Source: JBJFCE01 sp051888775 (GTDB taxonomy: Bacteria; Bacillota; Clostridia; Lachnospirales; Lachnospiraceae). Taken from it: a DNA stretch of 57,792 nucleotides. Positions 8,149-16,723 of this stretch are shown here, one piece after another. A program made the translations under genes and the position numbers. Positions within the stretch are counted from its first letter, which is position 1; each line of letters opens with the position of its first letter. The notes under the pieces were generated by a model. That model saw nothing but the letters and a program-made list of their open reading frames with translations. It searched no databases and was not told the DNA's origin. Location: the NCBI GenBank assembly GCA_051888775.1, contig JBJFCE010000036.1, forward strand, positions 1 through 57,792, in the 5' to 3' direction.

Positions 8149-9468
8149 ATGCAGGATTTAAAACTTACGAAGCAGGCGGAAATTGTCAATGAGCTGTTGG
8201 CAAGATATGGTGTCAAATTCGGAATATACAAGAATAACGTATTCAAAGAGCAGCTGTTTCCGTTTGATACGATCCCCAGAGTTATTGAAAAAGAAGACTT
8301 TGCATATCTCGAAAAAGGGCTCAAGCAGAGAGTCATGGCACTGAACTGTTTTATCCGGGATATCTACGGAGAAAAGAAGATCATAAAAGATCATGTGGTG
8401 CCGGAGGAATTTGTTTACATCTCCTCAGGATTTCTGGCGCCCTGTGACGGGGTAGTGCCGCCGAAGGGTATTTATACGCATATCGCCGGGATTGATCTGG
8501 TTCAGGGCAAGGACGGTGAATGGTATATTCTCGAAGATAATCTGCGGGTTCCCTCCGGTGCGTCCTATCCGATGATTGCAAGGGAGCTGTGCCGCAGAAG
8601 CAGTCCCGATACATTTGAGACTCATCACATTGAAGACAACAGGGACTATGCGAAGCTGCTGCGCCGGACGATGGATTATTCCAATGTGGGCGGGCATACG
8701 GTGATTCTTTCTCCGGGACGCTATAATGCCGCATATTTCGAGCATTCCTATCTCGCGGAACAGACGGGAGCGCATCTTGCGACGGGAAGTGAGCTGGTCG
8801 TAGAGGATGATCATCTGTATTTTATCGATTATTCCGGTAAAAAGGAGCTGGTCGGCGCCGTTTACAGAAGGATTTCCGATGAATATCTGGACCCGATGAC
8901 ATTTAACGAGGAGTCGGTGATCGGAATTCCCCATATCTATGATGTATATAAAAAGGGAAATGTCGCGCTTTTAAATGCACCCGGAAACGGTGTGGCGGAT
9001 GACAAAGGAATCTATTATTTTGTACCGAAAATGATCAGGTACTATTTGGGCGAGGAGCCGATCCTGCAGAATGCGCCTACCTATCTTCCTTTTTATAAAG
9101 AGGATATGGACTATGTGCTGGAACACTTTGACAGGCTGGTGTTAAAGGATGTTGCGGAAGCGGGCGGATACGGTGTCGTATTCGCGGATAAGATGACGAA
9201 GCAGGAGAAGGAAGATTTTATCGCTTTGTTAAAAAAGGAACCGCGGAGGTTCATTGCACAGGAAGTGATTGACTTTATGGATATCGATATTCTGGAGAAC
9301 GGAGAGAGAACGCCGAGAAAAGCGGATTTAAGAGCTTTTGTTCTGATGGCGGATGAGCCGCTTGTGTGGAAGAGCGGTCTGACCCGTTTTTCCAGAAATC
9401 CGGATTCCTTTATCGTGAATTCATCGCAGGGAGGAGGCTTTAAGGACACATGGGTATTATCTCAGTAG
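8149..9468 (+). CDS. Circularly permuted ATP-grasp protein
   Basis: Member of the circularly permuted ATP-grasp family (CP_ATPgrasp type), thought to form amide bonds between an acid and an amine using ATP. The N-terminal part runs into VMALNCFIRDIYG, followed by GIDLVQGKDGEWYILEDNLRVPSG, the metal- and nucleotide-binding region typical of this family. A second conserved block reads LVLKDVAEAGGYGVVFADKM, and a third VNSSQGGGFKDTWVL lies at the very C-terminus. The length (439 residues) is normal. I chose ATG 8149 because AAAGGAGG lies eight bases upstream; a TTG at 8125 would overlap that site. The gene overlaps the alpha-E gene by 19 bases. The cluster of ATP-grasp, alpha-E, transglutaminase and M14 genes matches the predicted peptide-tagging systems described by comparative genomics; the substrate is unknown. 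Confidence 0.9.
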   Translation: MQDLKLTKQAEIVNELLARYGVKFGIYKNNVFKEQLFPFDTIPRVIEKEDFAYLEKGLKQRVMALNCFIRDIYGEKKIIKDHVVPEEFVYISSGFLAPCDGVVPPKGIYTHIAGIDLVQGKDGEWYILEDNLRVPSGASYPMIARELCRRSSPDTFETHHIEDNRDYAKLLRRTMDYSNVGGHTVILSPGRYNAAYFEHSYLAEQTGAHLATGSELVVEDDHLYFIDYSGKKELVGAVYRRISDEYLDPMTFNEESVIGIPHIYDVYKKGNVALLNAPGNGVADDKGIYYFVPKMIRYYLGEEPILQNAPTYLPFYKEDMDYVLEHFDRLVLKDVAEAGGYGVVFADKMTKQEKEDFIALLKKEPRRFIAQEVIDFMDIDILENGERTPRKADLRAFVLMADEPLVWKSGLTRFSRNPDSFIVNSSQGGGFKDTWVLSQ

Positions 9469-10118
9469 AAAACTTAGACAGATTATTTTGGCTTGGCAGG
9501 TATTCGGAAAGAGTCTATACATCCGCAAGGCTGTTTGCATCGAGCTTTGACCAGATGATTGATATGGATCTTGAAAACTATGCTGTTTTTTGTAGCCAGC
9601 TTGACATTCCGAATATTTATCTTTCCAAGGAAGATTTTTGCAAGCGGTATATTACGGATGAAACCGATCCCAATTCGATCTACTCCAATCTGCTCAGAGC
9701 ATATGATAATGCGGTGGTGCTGCGTAATGAGATCGGAAGCGAACCCATTGCGTACATACAGCTCGCAGTCTATGACATGAAGAAGAGCAGAATGTCGGAG
9801 GCACCGATCGTGGATTTGCAAAAGGTGATTGATCATATTCTGGCATTCTGGGGTATTGTGGATGATATGATCGAATGTGAGAATGTCAGAAACATCATTA
9901 AGACGGGAAAAAGAATAGAGAGACTGGATTTGTACGGACGGCTGCAAATGGACCGGACATCGATCCTGCGTGAGGTACACAGACTGACAGGCAGGATCGC
10001 AAGAACGAATCTTCATTATGACAAGGAGCAGTTGGAAGAGCTTCAGACACTTGCGCAGGCGGAACCGATTGATTATGATAGGATTGTAATGTTGGCAGAT
10101 CAGCTTCGTAAGGACTAA
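9450..10118 (+). CDS. Alpha-E domain protein
   Basis: Mostly helical protein of the alpha-E family, a regular partner of circularly permuted ATP-grasp enzymes, with no known reaction of its own. The family opening is visible (ISVENLDRLFWLGRYSERVYTSARLF), as is a DMIECENVRNIIKTGKRIERLDLYGRL block resembling the conserved helix pair. At 222 residues it is shorter than the roughly 300 usual for the family, so a middle segment seems reduced. It starts inside the ATP-grasp gene, using GGAGGAGG as ribosome site, and ends four bases before the transglutaminase gene. The two proteins are probably made in fixed ratio and may form a complex. Confidence 0.85.
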   Translation: MGIISVENLDRLFWLGRYSERVYTSARLFASSFDQMIDMDLENYAVFCSQLDIPNIYLSKEDFCKRYITDETDPNSIYSNLLRAYDNAVVLRNEIGSEPIAYIQLAVYDMKKSRMSEAPIVDLQKVIDHILAFWGIVDDMIECENVRNIIKTGKRIERLDLYGRLQMDRTSILREVHRLTGRIARTNLHYDKEQLEELQTLAQAEPIDYDRIVMLADQLRKD

Positions 10119-10122
10119 GAGC

Positions 10123-10950
10123 ATGAAAGAATTACAGTTTCATTATCATATGGATATCGAATTTTCCGAGCAGGTATGCAATCACACCTATACGCTGAAA
10201 TGCATACCGAAAACTACACCCATGCAGGAGATTACGGAATGTAGCATCACTATGAGACCGGACAATCAAATGCATGAGGGAACGGATTCTTTCGGTAACC
10301 TTATGTTATACGGAAATGTAGAGAAAGAGCACAGTCTGTTTGCGGTTGATGTAATGGGAAAAGCAAGGACAGGGCTTTCTTGCGGCAATCAGCCGCAAGA
10401 GGATACGGACAGATCCATTTATCGATATCAGACGCCGCTGACTGCTCCCGGGGATAAGATCAAAGCGTTACACCTTACATGCGCGGGTCAGAATGCAGAC
10501 CGGTATTCTGAGCGGCAGGCGGAGATTGTCCGCGAAAGAGTATCCCGCTATATGGATGCGGTTTATGAAAGTATGCATTATTGCAAGGGAGTCACGGATA
10601 TCCGGACAAGCGCCGAAGAAGCACTCGTGCTGGGGAGCGGGGTCTGTCAGGACTATGCACATATCCTTTTATCACTGTGCCGGGAAGATAAGATCCCGGC
10701 AAGATACGTTGTGGGGATGCTGGAAGGCGAGGGAGAAAGCCACGCGTGGATCGAGATTTTTGACGGAAGGATTTGGACCGGCTTTGATCCTACCAATCAT
10801 CAGATCGTCGGGGATTCGTATATCAAAATTTCTCACGGCCGGGATTATCAGGACTGCTCCATTAACCGGGGCGTCTTTACCGGTCAGGCAAAACAACAGC
10901 AGCGGATTCTCGTAGAAGTAGAAGAGGTTACCAAAAAGCAACAGGAGTAA
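10123..10950 (+). CDS. Transglutaminase-like cysteine protease-fold protein
   Basis: Transglutaminase-superfamily protein with a beta-rich N-terminal domain (residues 1-115) and a C-terminal papain-like catalytic domain. The triad is intact: Cys175 in GSGVCQDYAH, His207 in GESHAWIEIF and Asp222 in TGFDPTNH. Proteins of this type usually hydrolyse peptide or isopeptide bonds rather than cross-link proteins. No signal peptide is visible, so it acts in the cytoplasm. It is the third gene of the ATP-grasp cluster, with only 3-4 bases to each neighbour, and would process or recycle the peptide made by the ATP-grasp enzyme. That role is inferred from context. Confidence 0.88.
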   Translation: MKELQFHYHMDIEFSEQVCNHTYTLKCIPKTTPMQEITECSITMRPDNQMHEGTDSFGNLMLYGNVEKEHSLFAVDVMGKARTGLSCGNQPQEDTDRSIYRYQTPLTAPGDKIKALHLTCAGQNADRYSERQAEIVRERVSRYMDAVYESMHYCKGVTDIRTSAEEALVLGSGVCQDYAHILLSLCREDKIPARYVVGMLEGEGESHAWIEIFDGRIWTGFDPTNHQIVGDSYIKISHGRDYQDCSINRGVFTGQAKQQQRILVEVEEVTKKQQE

Positions 10951-10953
10951 AGC

Positions 10954-11898
10954 ATGATAGAAACAGTAGCAAAAGCGGGACTGCCCGTAGATGAATTACA
11001 GGAAATCAAAAAAATGCGGATAGAGCCGATACAGAAAGCCGCCACAAAAAGAATCAGCATTGTCACCGGCATACACGGGGACGAGCTGGAGGGGCAGTAT
11101 GTATGCTATCGGTTATCGAGTTATCTGAAAGAGCATCGGGAACATCTGCGGGGGATCGTGGATATCTACCCGGCGCTGAATCCATTTGGTATCGATTCTA
11201 TTACCCGGGGTATCCCCGCATTTGATCTGGATATGAACCGGATCTTTCCCGGAAATACGGACGGGGATATGAATGAATATCTTGCCGCAGAGATTATAAA
11301 AGATATTGCAGGCTCCGATCTGGTTCTGGATATTCACGCAAGCAATATCTTCCTGACAGAGGTGCCGCAGATCAGGATCAATGAGCTGCACAAGGATAGA
11401 CTGATTCCTTACGCCAAAGAAGCAAATGTTGATTTTATATGGGTACATGGAGCAAGTACGGTGTTAGAGTCCACCTTTGCCCATAGCCTGAATTGCAGAA
11501 ATACGCCGACACTGGTTGTGGAAATGGGCGTCGGTATGCGCATTACAAAAGAGTACGGAGAGCAGCTGTTTGAAGGAATCCTTCATCTGATGAAGCAGCT
11601 TTCCATATGGGACGGAGAAGATCATCCGGTCAGAAGACCGGTCATATCTTCCGGGTATGAGGATGTCTGCTTCCTGAATGCGTCTTCTTCCGGTATTTTC
11701 TTAAAGCAGAGAAATCACGGAGCTTTGTTAAAGAAAGGGGATCTGATCGGAACGATCATCAACCCGCTGTCGGGAGAGGTAATCGATGAGATCAAGTCTC
11801 CGGTAGACGGATGGCTGTTTACGATCCGGGAATATCCTGTCGTCAATGAAGGCTCCCTGATGGGAAGAATCCTGAAACAGGAGGTCTATGATGCCTGA
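10954..11898 (+). CDS. M14-family succinylglutamate desuccinylase/aspartoacylase-like enzyme (active-site complete)
   Basis: Zinc carboxypeptidase-fold hydrolase of the AstE/AspA branch, which removes an acyl group from an amino acid or opens a small amide. Zinc ligands are present: His41 and Glu44 in GIHGDELEGQ, and His128 in LDIHASN. The likely catalytic Glu190 lies in TLVVEMGVG. A C-terminal beta domain (about 230-314, with HGALLKKGDLIGTIINPLSGEV) resembles the barrel-sandwich end of the family. The gene shares one base with the next one, which encodes a paralogue lacking these residues. The pair may act as a heterodimer on products of the ATP-grasp cluster; this is inferred. Confidence 0.88.
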   Translation: MIETVAKAGLPVDELQEIKKMRIEPIQKAATKRISIVTGIHGDELEGQYVCYRLSSYLKEHREHLRGIVDIYPALNPFGIDSITRGIPAFDLDMNRIFPGNTDGDMNEYLAAEIIKDIAGSDLVLDIHASNIFLTEVPQIRINELHKDRLIPYAKEANVDFIWVHGASTVLESTFAHSLNCRNTPTLVVEMGVGMRITKEYGEQLFEGILHLMKQLSIWDGEDHPVRRPVISSGYEDVCFLNASSSGIFLKQRNHGALLKKGDLIGTIINPLSGEVIDEIKSPVDGWLFTIREYPVVNEGSLMGRILKQEVYDA

Positions 11899-12836
11899 TG
11901 GAAAAGAAGACACTGTTTGAAATAAAAGCACTATATCGTGATGATTTCAGAGTAACCGGCTTTTCTTTCGGAAGCGGGGAAAAGGCGGCATGTATCGTAG
12001 GAAGCATGCGGGGAAATGAAAACCAGCAGTTGTACTGCTGTTCCCAGCTGATCAGAAAGCTGAAAGCATTGGAAGAAAGCGGATGTATCAGGAAAGGGAA
12101 GGAAATTCTGGTCGTTCCCTGTGTCAATCCCTATTCCATGAATATCAAGAAACGCTTTTGGAGTATTGACAATACCGATATCAACAGAATGTTTCCGGGG
12201 TATTCGGAGGGAGAGACAACCCAGCGGATCGCAGGGGGACTGTTTGAAAAGATCAAGGATTATGACTATGGAATCCAGTTTGCCTCCTTTTATATGCCGG
12301 GAAAATTTGTGCCGCATATACGGATCATGAAAACTGGCTTTGAAGATGTGGAGCTCGCGGAAAAATTCGGATTTCCGTATGTCGTACTGCATACGCCCAG
12401 ACCGTTTGACACAACGACACTAAATTATAATTGGCAGGTATGGGAGACAAAGGCATTTTCTGTCTATACCACGACGACCGAGCAGATCGACAAGACCAGT
12501 GCCAGACAGGCGGTGGAGGCGATCCTTAATTTCCTTCGCAAAGAGGGTATCATAGAGTACCGGGGATATGAAGGATATATTTCCAAGGTTGTCTCTACGG
12601 AAGAAATGGTTACGGTCCGTACCAAAACCGCAGGATTTTTTGAAGGAAAAGTAAAAGCTGGAGAGCACGTGTATCAGGATGAACTGCTTGCCTGTATCGT
12701 CGATTGCTATGAGGGTACCATCATCGAAGAGATCCATGCGCCCATCGAGGGCACCATACTCTTTACCCATGCCGAAGCGAAAGCCTACCAAAATACTGCC
12801 GTTTACAAGATTATTCCGGAAAAAGAGGATTGGTAA
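11898..12836 (+). CDS. M14-family paralogue with degenerate active site (probable pseudoenzyme)
   Basis: Paralogue of the preceding M14 protein with the same length (312 residues), the same order of conserved blocks and a similar C-terminal beta domain. Key residues are replaced: where the partner has IHGDE, this one reads MRGNE (Arg38 for the zinc-binding His); where the partner has DIHAS, it reads IQFAS (Phe128 for the second His); and the catalytic Glu in VVEMG is replaced within SVYTTT. Only Glu41 remains. The fold is otherwise well kept, for example VVPCVNPYSMN and DINRMFPGYSEGE, so it looks conserved for binding or for regulating its partner rather than decaying. It is translationally coupled to the active paralogue (shared base 11898). 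Confidence 0.85.
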   Translation: MEKKTLFEIKALYRDDFRVTGFSFGSGEKAACIVGSMRGNENQQLYCCSQLIRKLKALEESGCIRKGKEILVVPCVNPYSMNIKKRFWSIDNTDINRMFPGYSEGETTQRIAGGLFEKIKDYDYGIQFASFYMPGKFVPHIRIMKTGFEDVELAEKFGFPYVVLHTPRPFDTTTLNYNWQVWETKAFSVYTTTTEQIDKTSARQAVEAILNFLRKEGIIEYRGYEGYISKVVSTEEMVTVRTKTAGFFEGKVKAGEHVYQDELLACIVDCYEGTIIEEIHAPIEGTILFTHAEAKAYQNTAVYKIIPEKEDW

Positions 12837-12879
12837 AAATGTATTGATATCGGATCCTATTGGAAATCATCGTTCATTC

Positions 12880-12908
12880 TTGTGTAATAAAACAGATTGT
12901 GTTATGAT
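12880..12908 (+). promoter_or_regulatory. Possible promoter upstream of the MBOAT gene
   Basis: TTGTGT (12880-12885), a 17-bp spacer and TATGAT (12903-12908). It would give a leader of about 175 nt carrying the hairpin at 13032-13060. No other recognisable signal was found between 12837 and 13031. Confidence 0.4.
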
Positions 12909-13031
12909 TTAGGAAATAAAACGTTTCTGAAGCGGAATCGCGCGGTTTTTCCTGATGATTTGTGATTGAGCAGTTAGTATTGGTCGATATAAAATTGATA
13001 GAACGGAAACGATTCCTGATAGGAAGATAAG

Positions 13032-13060
13032 AAGCCGCAGAAGATTTTCTGCGGCTTTTA
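13032..13060 (+). terminator. Rho-independent terminator before the MBOAT gene
   Basis: Perfect 11-bp stem (13032-13042 with 13047-13057), a GATT loop and a short T-run. It most simply ends the ATP-grasp cluster, but it lies downstream of the possible promoter at 12880 and so may also control the MBOAT gene. Confidence 0.75.
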
Positions 13061-13090
13061 TGATTGTTTAAAATGTGGGGAGGAGCATGG

Positions 13091-14500
13091 ATGTTATTCC
13101 CAAGTGAGGTTTTCCTGTTTGTTTTTTTGCCGGTTGTACTGGCTGTTTATTATTTATTCCTTCGTAAGACGAAAAGGCTGAAAAATATATTCCTGCTGAT
13201 CGCGAGTCTGTTTTTTTATGCATGGGGCGAACCGGTGCATGTGTTTTTGATGATCGGCGTGATTCTGGCAAATTGGCTCTATGGAATTCTTGCAGATCAT
13301 TTCAGGGAGCGGAAGACGGCTGCAAGGCTGATACTGTTTCTGATGGTGCTGACCGATATCGGTGTGCTCGGATGGTTTAAATACAGCGGCTTTGTTGTGG
13401 AGAATATCAACCGGTTTTTGAGGCTGTCATTGCCGGTGCCGAGGGTAGCACTCCCGATCGGTATTTCATTTTTTACTTTTCAGGCAATGTCCTATGTCAT
13501 TGATGTATACCGTGGGAAAGGAAAGGTGCAGAAGAATCCGCTTCAGGTCGGATTGTTCATTTCCCTGTTCCCGCAGTTGATCGCGGGACCGATCGTGCGA
13601 TATGAGACGATCGCAGATCAGATTGAGAACCGGAAAGAGAATCTGTCGGATTTTTCTGCCGGCGTTACGCGCTTTTGTATCGGACTTGGGAAAAAGGTGC
13701 TGATCGCAAACCATATGGCGACGGTAGCGGATGCTGCGTTTGATCTGTTGTTTGCGGGGCAGTTTCAATCTTCGGTGGCAATGGCATGGCTGGGGGCAAT
13801 TTCTTATACGTTTCAGATTTTCTTTGACTTTTCCGGATATTCCGATATGGCGATCGGACTGGGGAAGATGTTCGGCTTTCATTTTGAAGAAAATTTCCGC
13901 TATCCGTATCTTGCCACAACCGTCTCCGACTTCTGGAGAAGATGGCATATTTCGTTGCAGACGTGGTTTCGTGATTATGTCTATTTTCCGCTCGGCGGCA
14001 GCCGTGTATCCAAGGGCAGAATGGTGCTGAATCTGTTTATCGTATGGACGCTGACCGGAATCTGGCATGGCGCATGGTGGACTTTTATTGCGTGGGGTTT
14101 GCTGTATTTTGTCCTGCTGACCTTTGAAAAGCTGACCGGACTGAACAAAAAGCAATTTTGGTTCGGACATATTTATACGATGTTTTTTGTCATTCTCGGC
14201 TGGGTGCTGTTCCGCGCGCCGAATCTGGGCAGTGCATTTGTTTATATGAAGGCAATGTTCGGAATCGGAGCGAAAGGTGTTATGAGCAGTACGGCACTTG
14301 CATATGTGGCACAAAACTGGATGTACTATGTGATGGCAGTGCTCGGATGCTTCCCGCTTCTGACGACGATGGATAAAAAATTCGGAAAGTCGCGGATCTG
14401 GAATGCTGCTTATACGATCGGGGTGCTGGTTGTTTTGATCGTATCGGTATCTTTCATCTGCAATAATGCCTATAACCCGTTTATTTATTTCAATTTCTAA
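13091..14500 (+). CDS. MBOAT-family membrane O-acyltransferase (AlgI/DltB-like)
   Basis: Polytopic membrane protein that moves acetyl groups across the membrane for O-acetylation of a cell-surface polysaccharide. It has the family start MLFPSEVFLFVFLPVVLAVYY and many hydrophobic segments. Family blocks include GISFFTFQAMSYVIDVYRG, FPQLIAGPIVRY, DFSGYSDMAIGLGKMFGF, the block ending FRYPYLATTVSDFWRRWHISL, and the catalytic His326 in LTGIWHGAWW. I chose ATG 13091 because GGGGAGGAG precedes it; a frame from 13064 would overlap that site. The length (469 residues) matches AlgI. The next gene encodes its usual SGNH-type partner. Which polymer is acetylated cannot be told, since no export or glycosyltransferase genes are adjacent. 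Confidence 0.93.
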   Translation: MLFPSEVFLFVFLPVVLAVYYLFLRKTKRLKNIFLLIASLFFYAWGEPVHVFLMIGVILANWLYGILADHFRERKTAARLILFLMVLTDIGVLGWFKYSGFVVENINRFLRLSLPVPRVALPIGISFFTFQAMSYVIDVYRGKGKVQKNPLQVGLFISLFPQLIAGPIVRYETIADQIENRKENLSDFSAGVTRFCIGLGKKVLIANHMATVADAAFDLLFAGQFQSSVAMAWLGAISYTFQIFFDFSGYSDMAIGLGKMFGFHFEENFRYPYLATTVSDFWRRWHISLQTWFRDYVYFPLGGSRVSKGRMVLNLFIVWTLTGIWHGAWWTFIAWGLLYFVLLTFEKLTGLNKKQFWFGHIYTMFFVILGWVLFRAPNLGSAFVYMKAMFGIGAKGVMSSTALAYVAQNWMYYVMAVLGCFPLLTTMDKKFGKSRIWNAAYTIGVLVVLIVSVSFICNNAYNPFIYFNF

Positions 14501-14518
14501 GTACGCGAGGCGGATGAT

Positions 14519-15619
14519 ATGGAAGAAAAGCAGGAAAAACAGCAAGAGATAAAAGGAAAACGAAATATGTTATCAGACCGTAACAGGATCATTGCGTTGG
14601 TATTTGTACTGTTCATTCTGTATGTTCCTATAGCAACGCTGCTAAAGGGTGCGTTTTCCGGAGCGGGGACACCTTCCGGTGAGATAGAAAGTACGAAAAA
14701 AGGACAGACCGCGTTTGTGCAGCTGCAGAATCAGATTACCGCATTTACGAAGCAGATGGTGTTTCGCAAGGAGCTGATCACATTTAATACAGAGCTGACA
14801 CTTACTATGTCCGGAAGAAATTATATTGAGTCAACGCAGGTATTGTTAGGAAAGGATGATTGGCTTTTTTATAAGACAGAAGCAGACGGATATCCGCTGC
14901 GGGATTATATGGGAACCAACTGTTATACGCCGGAGCAGCTTGCGGAGCTGGCTGCAAATCTGACAACAATCCGTGATGTTCTGGAGCAGGAGCGGGGGAT
15001 ACAGTTTGTGGTTATGAACTGTCCGAACAAGGAGCAGGTATATGCAGAGTACATGCCGGAAACAGTCGTGCGTATCAGTGAAGAATCCAAAGCGGATCAG
15101 GTGGCGGCATACATTCAGGCCAATACGGATCTGACTTATGTATATCTGCTGGATGCATTGCTAGAGGCAAAGGAAGAATATAAGATTTATTATCAAACGG
15201 ACACGCATTGGAATCAGGTCGGGGCATTTGTCGGAATGCAGGCTGTTTTCGAGCAGCTGTACGGAAACGGCGTAGCTCCCGATACCGTTTCCTTTGTGGT
15301 CAATCAAGAGAATTTTGCCGGAGACCTTGCCAATATTGCGGGGCTGACAGAGGAGTACGCGATTGATGAAAATTATATTTTTGATAAATCAACGGCAGAT
15401 CCTGCGCAGCACCGACAGGAAACGATCCTGATCATCGGGGATTCTTTTTCGGATTTCCTGAGGGTGATCGCAGAAGCGTATTATGAAGAAGTCTACGCGG
15501 TTCGTGCCGGAGAATTTTCCATGGAGTTATTGGATCAGTATGATCCGGATATTGTGATCTGGGAGAGTGTGGAGCGGTACATGGATGTATTTTGCTATGC
15601 AAATTTACTTGAACAATAA
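14519..15619 (+). CDS. AlgX/AlgJ-like SGNH-hydrolase-type acetyltransferase (DHHW family)
   Basis: Extracellular, membrane-anchored partner of the MBOAT protein that puts the acetyl group on the sugar polymer. It has one N-terminal membrane segment (about residues 24-42) and then a SGNH-like domain starting LLGKDDWLFYKTEAD. Catalytic motifs are visible: DTHWNQ with Asp228 and His230, and GDSF with the nucleophile Ser near 308. The block YMDVFCYANL closes the domain. Length is normal at 366 residues. It starts 18 bases after the MBOAT stop and ends 11 bases before the exonuclease gene, so all three probably share an mRNA. Confidence 0.85.
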   Translation: MEEKQEKQQEIKGKRNMLSDRNRIIALVFVLFILYVPIATLLKGAFSGAGTPSGEIESTKKGQTAFVQLQNQITAFTKQMVFRKELITFNTELTLTMSGRNYIESTQVLLGKDDWLFYKTEADGYPLRDYMGTNCYTPEQLAELAANLTTIRDVLEQERGIQFVVMNCPNKEQVYAEYMPETVVRISEESKADQVAAYIQANTDLTYVYLLDALLEAKEEYKIYYQTDTHWNQVGAFVGMQAVFEQLYGNGVAPDTVSFVVNQENFAGDLANIAGLTEEYAIDENYIFDKSTADPAQHRQETILIIGDSFSDFLRVIAEAYYEEVYAVRAGEFSMELLDQYDPDIVIWESVERYMDVFCYANLLEQ

Positions 15620-15630
15620 GGAATGAGTGT

Positions 15631-16614
15631 ATGAATTACATTATTTTTGATCTGGAGTGGAATCAGGCAGACCGCAAGGGAGAAGAGGATCCGAGGCTCC
15701 CCTTTGAGATTGTCGAAATCGGTGCCATTAAACTGAATAGCAGCTTTGAAAAGATCGGGGAATTTTCCAGACTGATCCGCCCGACAGTGTATCATACGAT
15801 GCATTCCATTACGCAGGATATCATTCATATCAGCATGAATGAGCTTCGCAGGGAACAGACTTTTCCGGCAGTGATGCGGTATTTCCGTAAATGGTGCGGA
15901 GAGGATTATATGTTCGGGACATGGGGCCCGCTCGACCTGACAGAGCTCCAGAGAAATATGGATTATTTTGATTTTGAGCCGCTTTCCGAAGGACCGCTTC
16001 CGTTTCTGGATATCCAGAAGCTGTATGCGCTTGCTTATGAGTCGGAGGATGCCAAAAAGCGCAGGGCGCTGAATATGGCTGTAGAGGCACTGGATATTGA
16101 AGAAGATATTCCGTTCCACAGGGCGTTTGCGGACGCCTATTATACGGCAAAAGTACTGCAGCGGATTGCGTCCGAACCTTTTGCGGAACAGATATTGCAA
16201 AAGGTATCCTATGATGTATACCGTATTCCTGCAAATAAGAAAAAAGAAGTGCATATCACATTTGACACGTATGCAAAATATATTTCCCGTGAATTTGCCA
16301 ACAAGCAGGAGGCAATGGAAGATAAAGAAGTCATCAGTACGAAGTGCTATCTCTGCCGCAGGAATGCCCGTAAGAAGATCCGCTGGTTTACGCCGAACGG
16401 AAAACACTACTATGCTCTTGCATGCTGCAGCAAGCACGGATTTATCAAAGGAAAGATCCGTATGAAGAAAACGGAGGGTGACAAAGTATATGTTGTAAAA
16501 ACGCTGAAGCTGGTCAGCGAAGAACAGGCAGCTGCAGTCTATGAAAGGCAGGAACACGCAAGAGAACTCCGCAGACAGCATCGCAGATCGCGGAATAAGG
16601 CGAAAAAGGCATAG
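15631..16614 (+). CDS. DEDD-family 3'-5' exonuclease with C-terminal zinc-ribbon-like region
   Basis: Exonuclease of the DnaQ/KapD type: the first metal motif is FDLEWNQ (Asp7, Glu9), followed by FSRLIRP and ITQDIIHIS, and the last motif HRAFADAYYTAKVL (His and Asp of the DEDDh set). It should trim RNA or DNA ends with two metal ions in the cytoplasm. The last third (about 240-327) holds CYLC and ACCSKHG, which could bind zinc, followed by a strongly basic tail; this part is not in the basic exonuclease fold and may bind nucleic acid. It follows the AlgX-like gene closely but has no functional link to it that I can see. Confidence 0.85.
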   Translation: MNYIIFDLEWNQADRKGEEDPRLPFEIVEIGAIKLNSSFEKIGEFSRLIRPTVYHTMHSITQDIIHISMNELRREQTFPAVMRYFRKWCGEDYMFGTWGPLDLTELQRNMDYFDFEPLSEGPLPFLDIQKLYALAYESEDAKKRRALNMAVEALDIEEDIPFHRAFADAYYTAKVLQRIASEPFAEQILQKVSYDVYRIPANKKKEVHITFDTYAKYISREFANKQEAMEDKEVISTKCYLCRRNARKKIRWFTPNGKHYYALACCSKHGFIKGKIRMKKTEGDKVYVVKTLKLVSEEQAAAVYERQEHARELRRQHRRSRNKAKKA

Positions 16615-16645
16615 GACAACGATAAAAAGCGTAGGACCATGATAA

Positions 16646-16696
16646 AAAGGTGTAAAGTTCCGAGAACTGATCAAGGACTTTACACCTTTATTTTTT
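16646..16696. terminator. Bidirectional terminator between convergent genes
   Basis: A 13-bp perfect stem (16646-16658 with 16677-16689), followed on the plus strand by ATTTTTT and preceded by a run of A that gives a U-tract on the minus strand. It separates the exonuclease gene (plus) from the GH31 gene (minus). Confidence 0.85.
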
Positions 16697-16723
16697 GTGA
16701 TGGATTTGCTTGGCTAGCAAATA

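Noticed and set aside
13466..14545. 359-codon minus-strand open frame opposite the MBOAT gene
   Set aside because: Shadow frame: the plus strand encodes a clear MBOAT protein with catalytic motifs.
15595..16674. 359-codon minus-strand open frame opposite the exonuclease gene
   Set aside because: Shadow frame: the plus strand has a convincing DEDD exonuclease, and the minus frame has no motifs.
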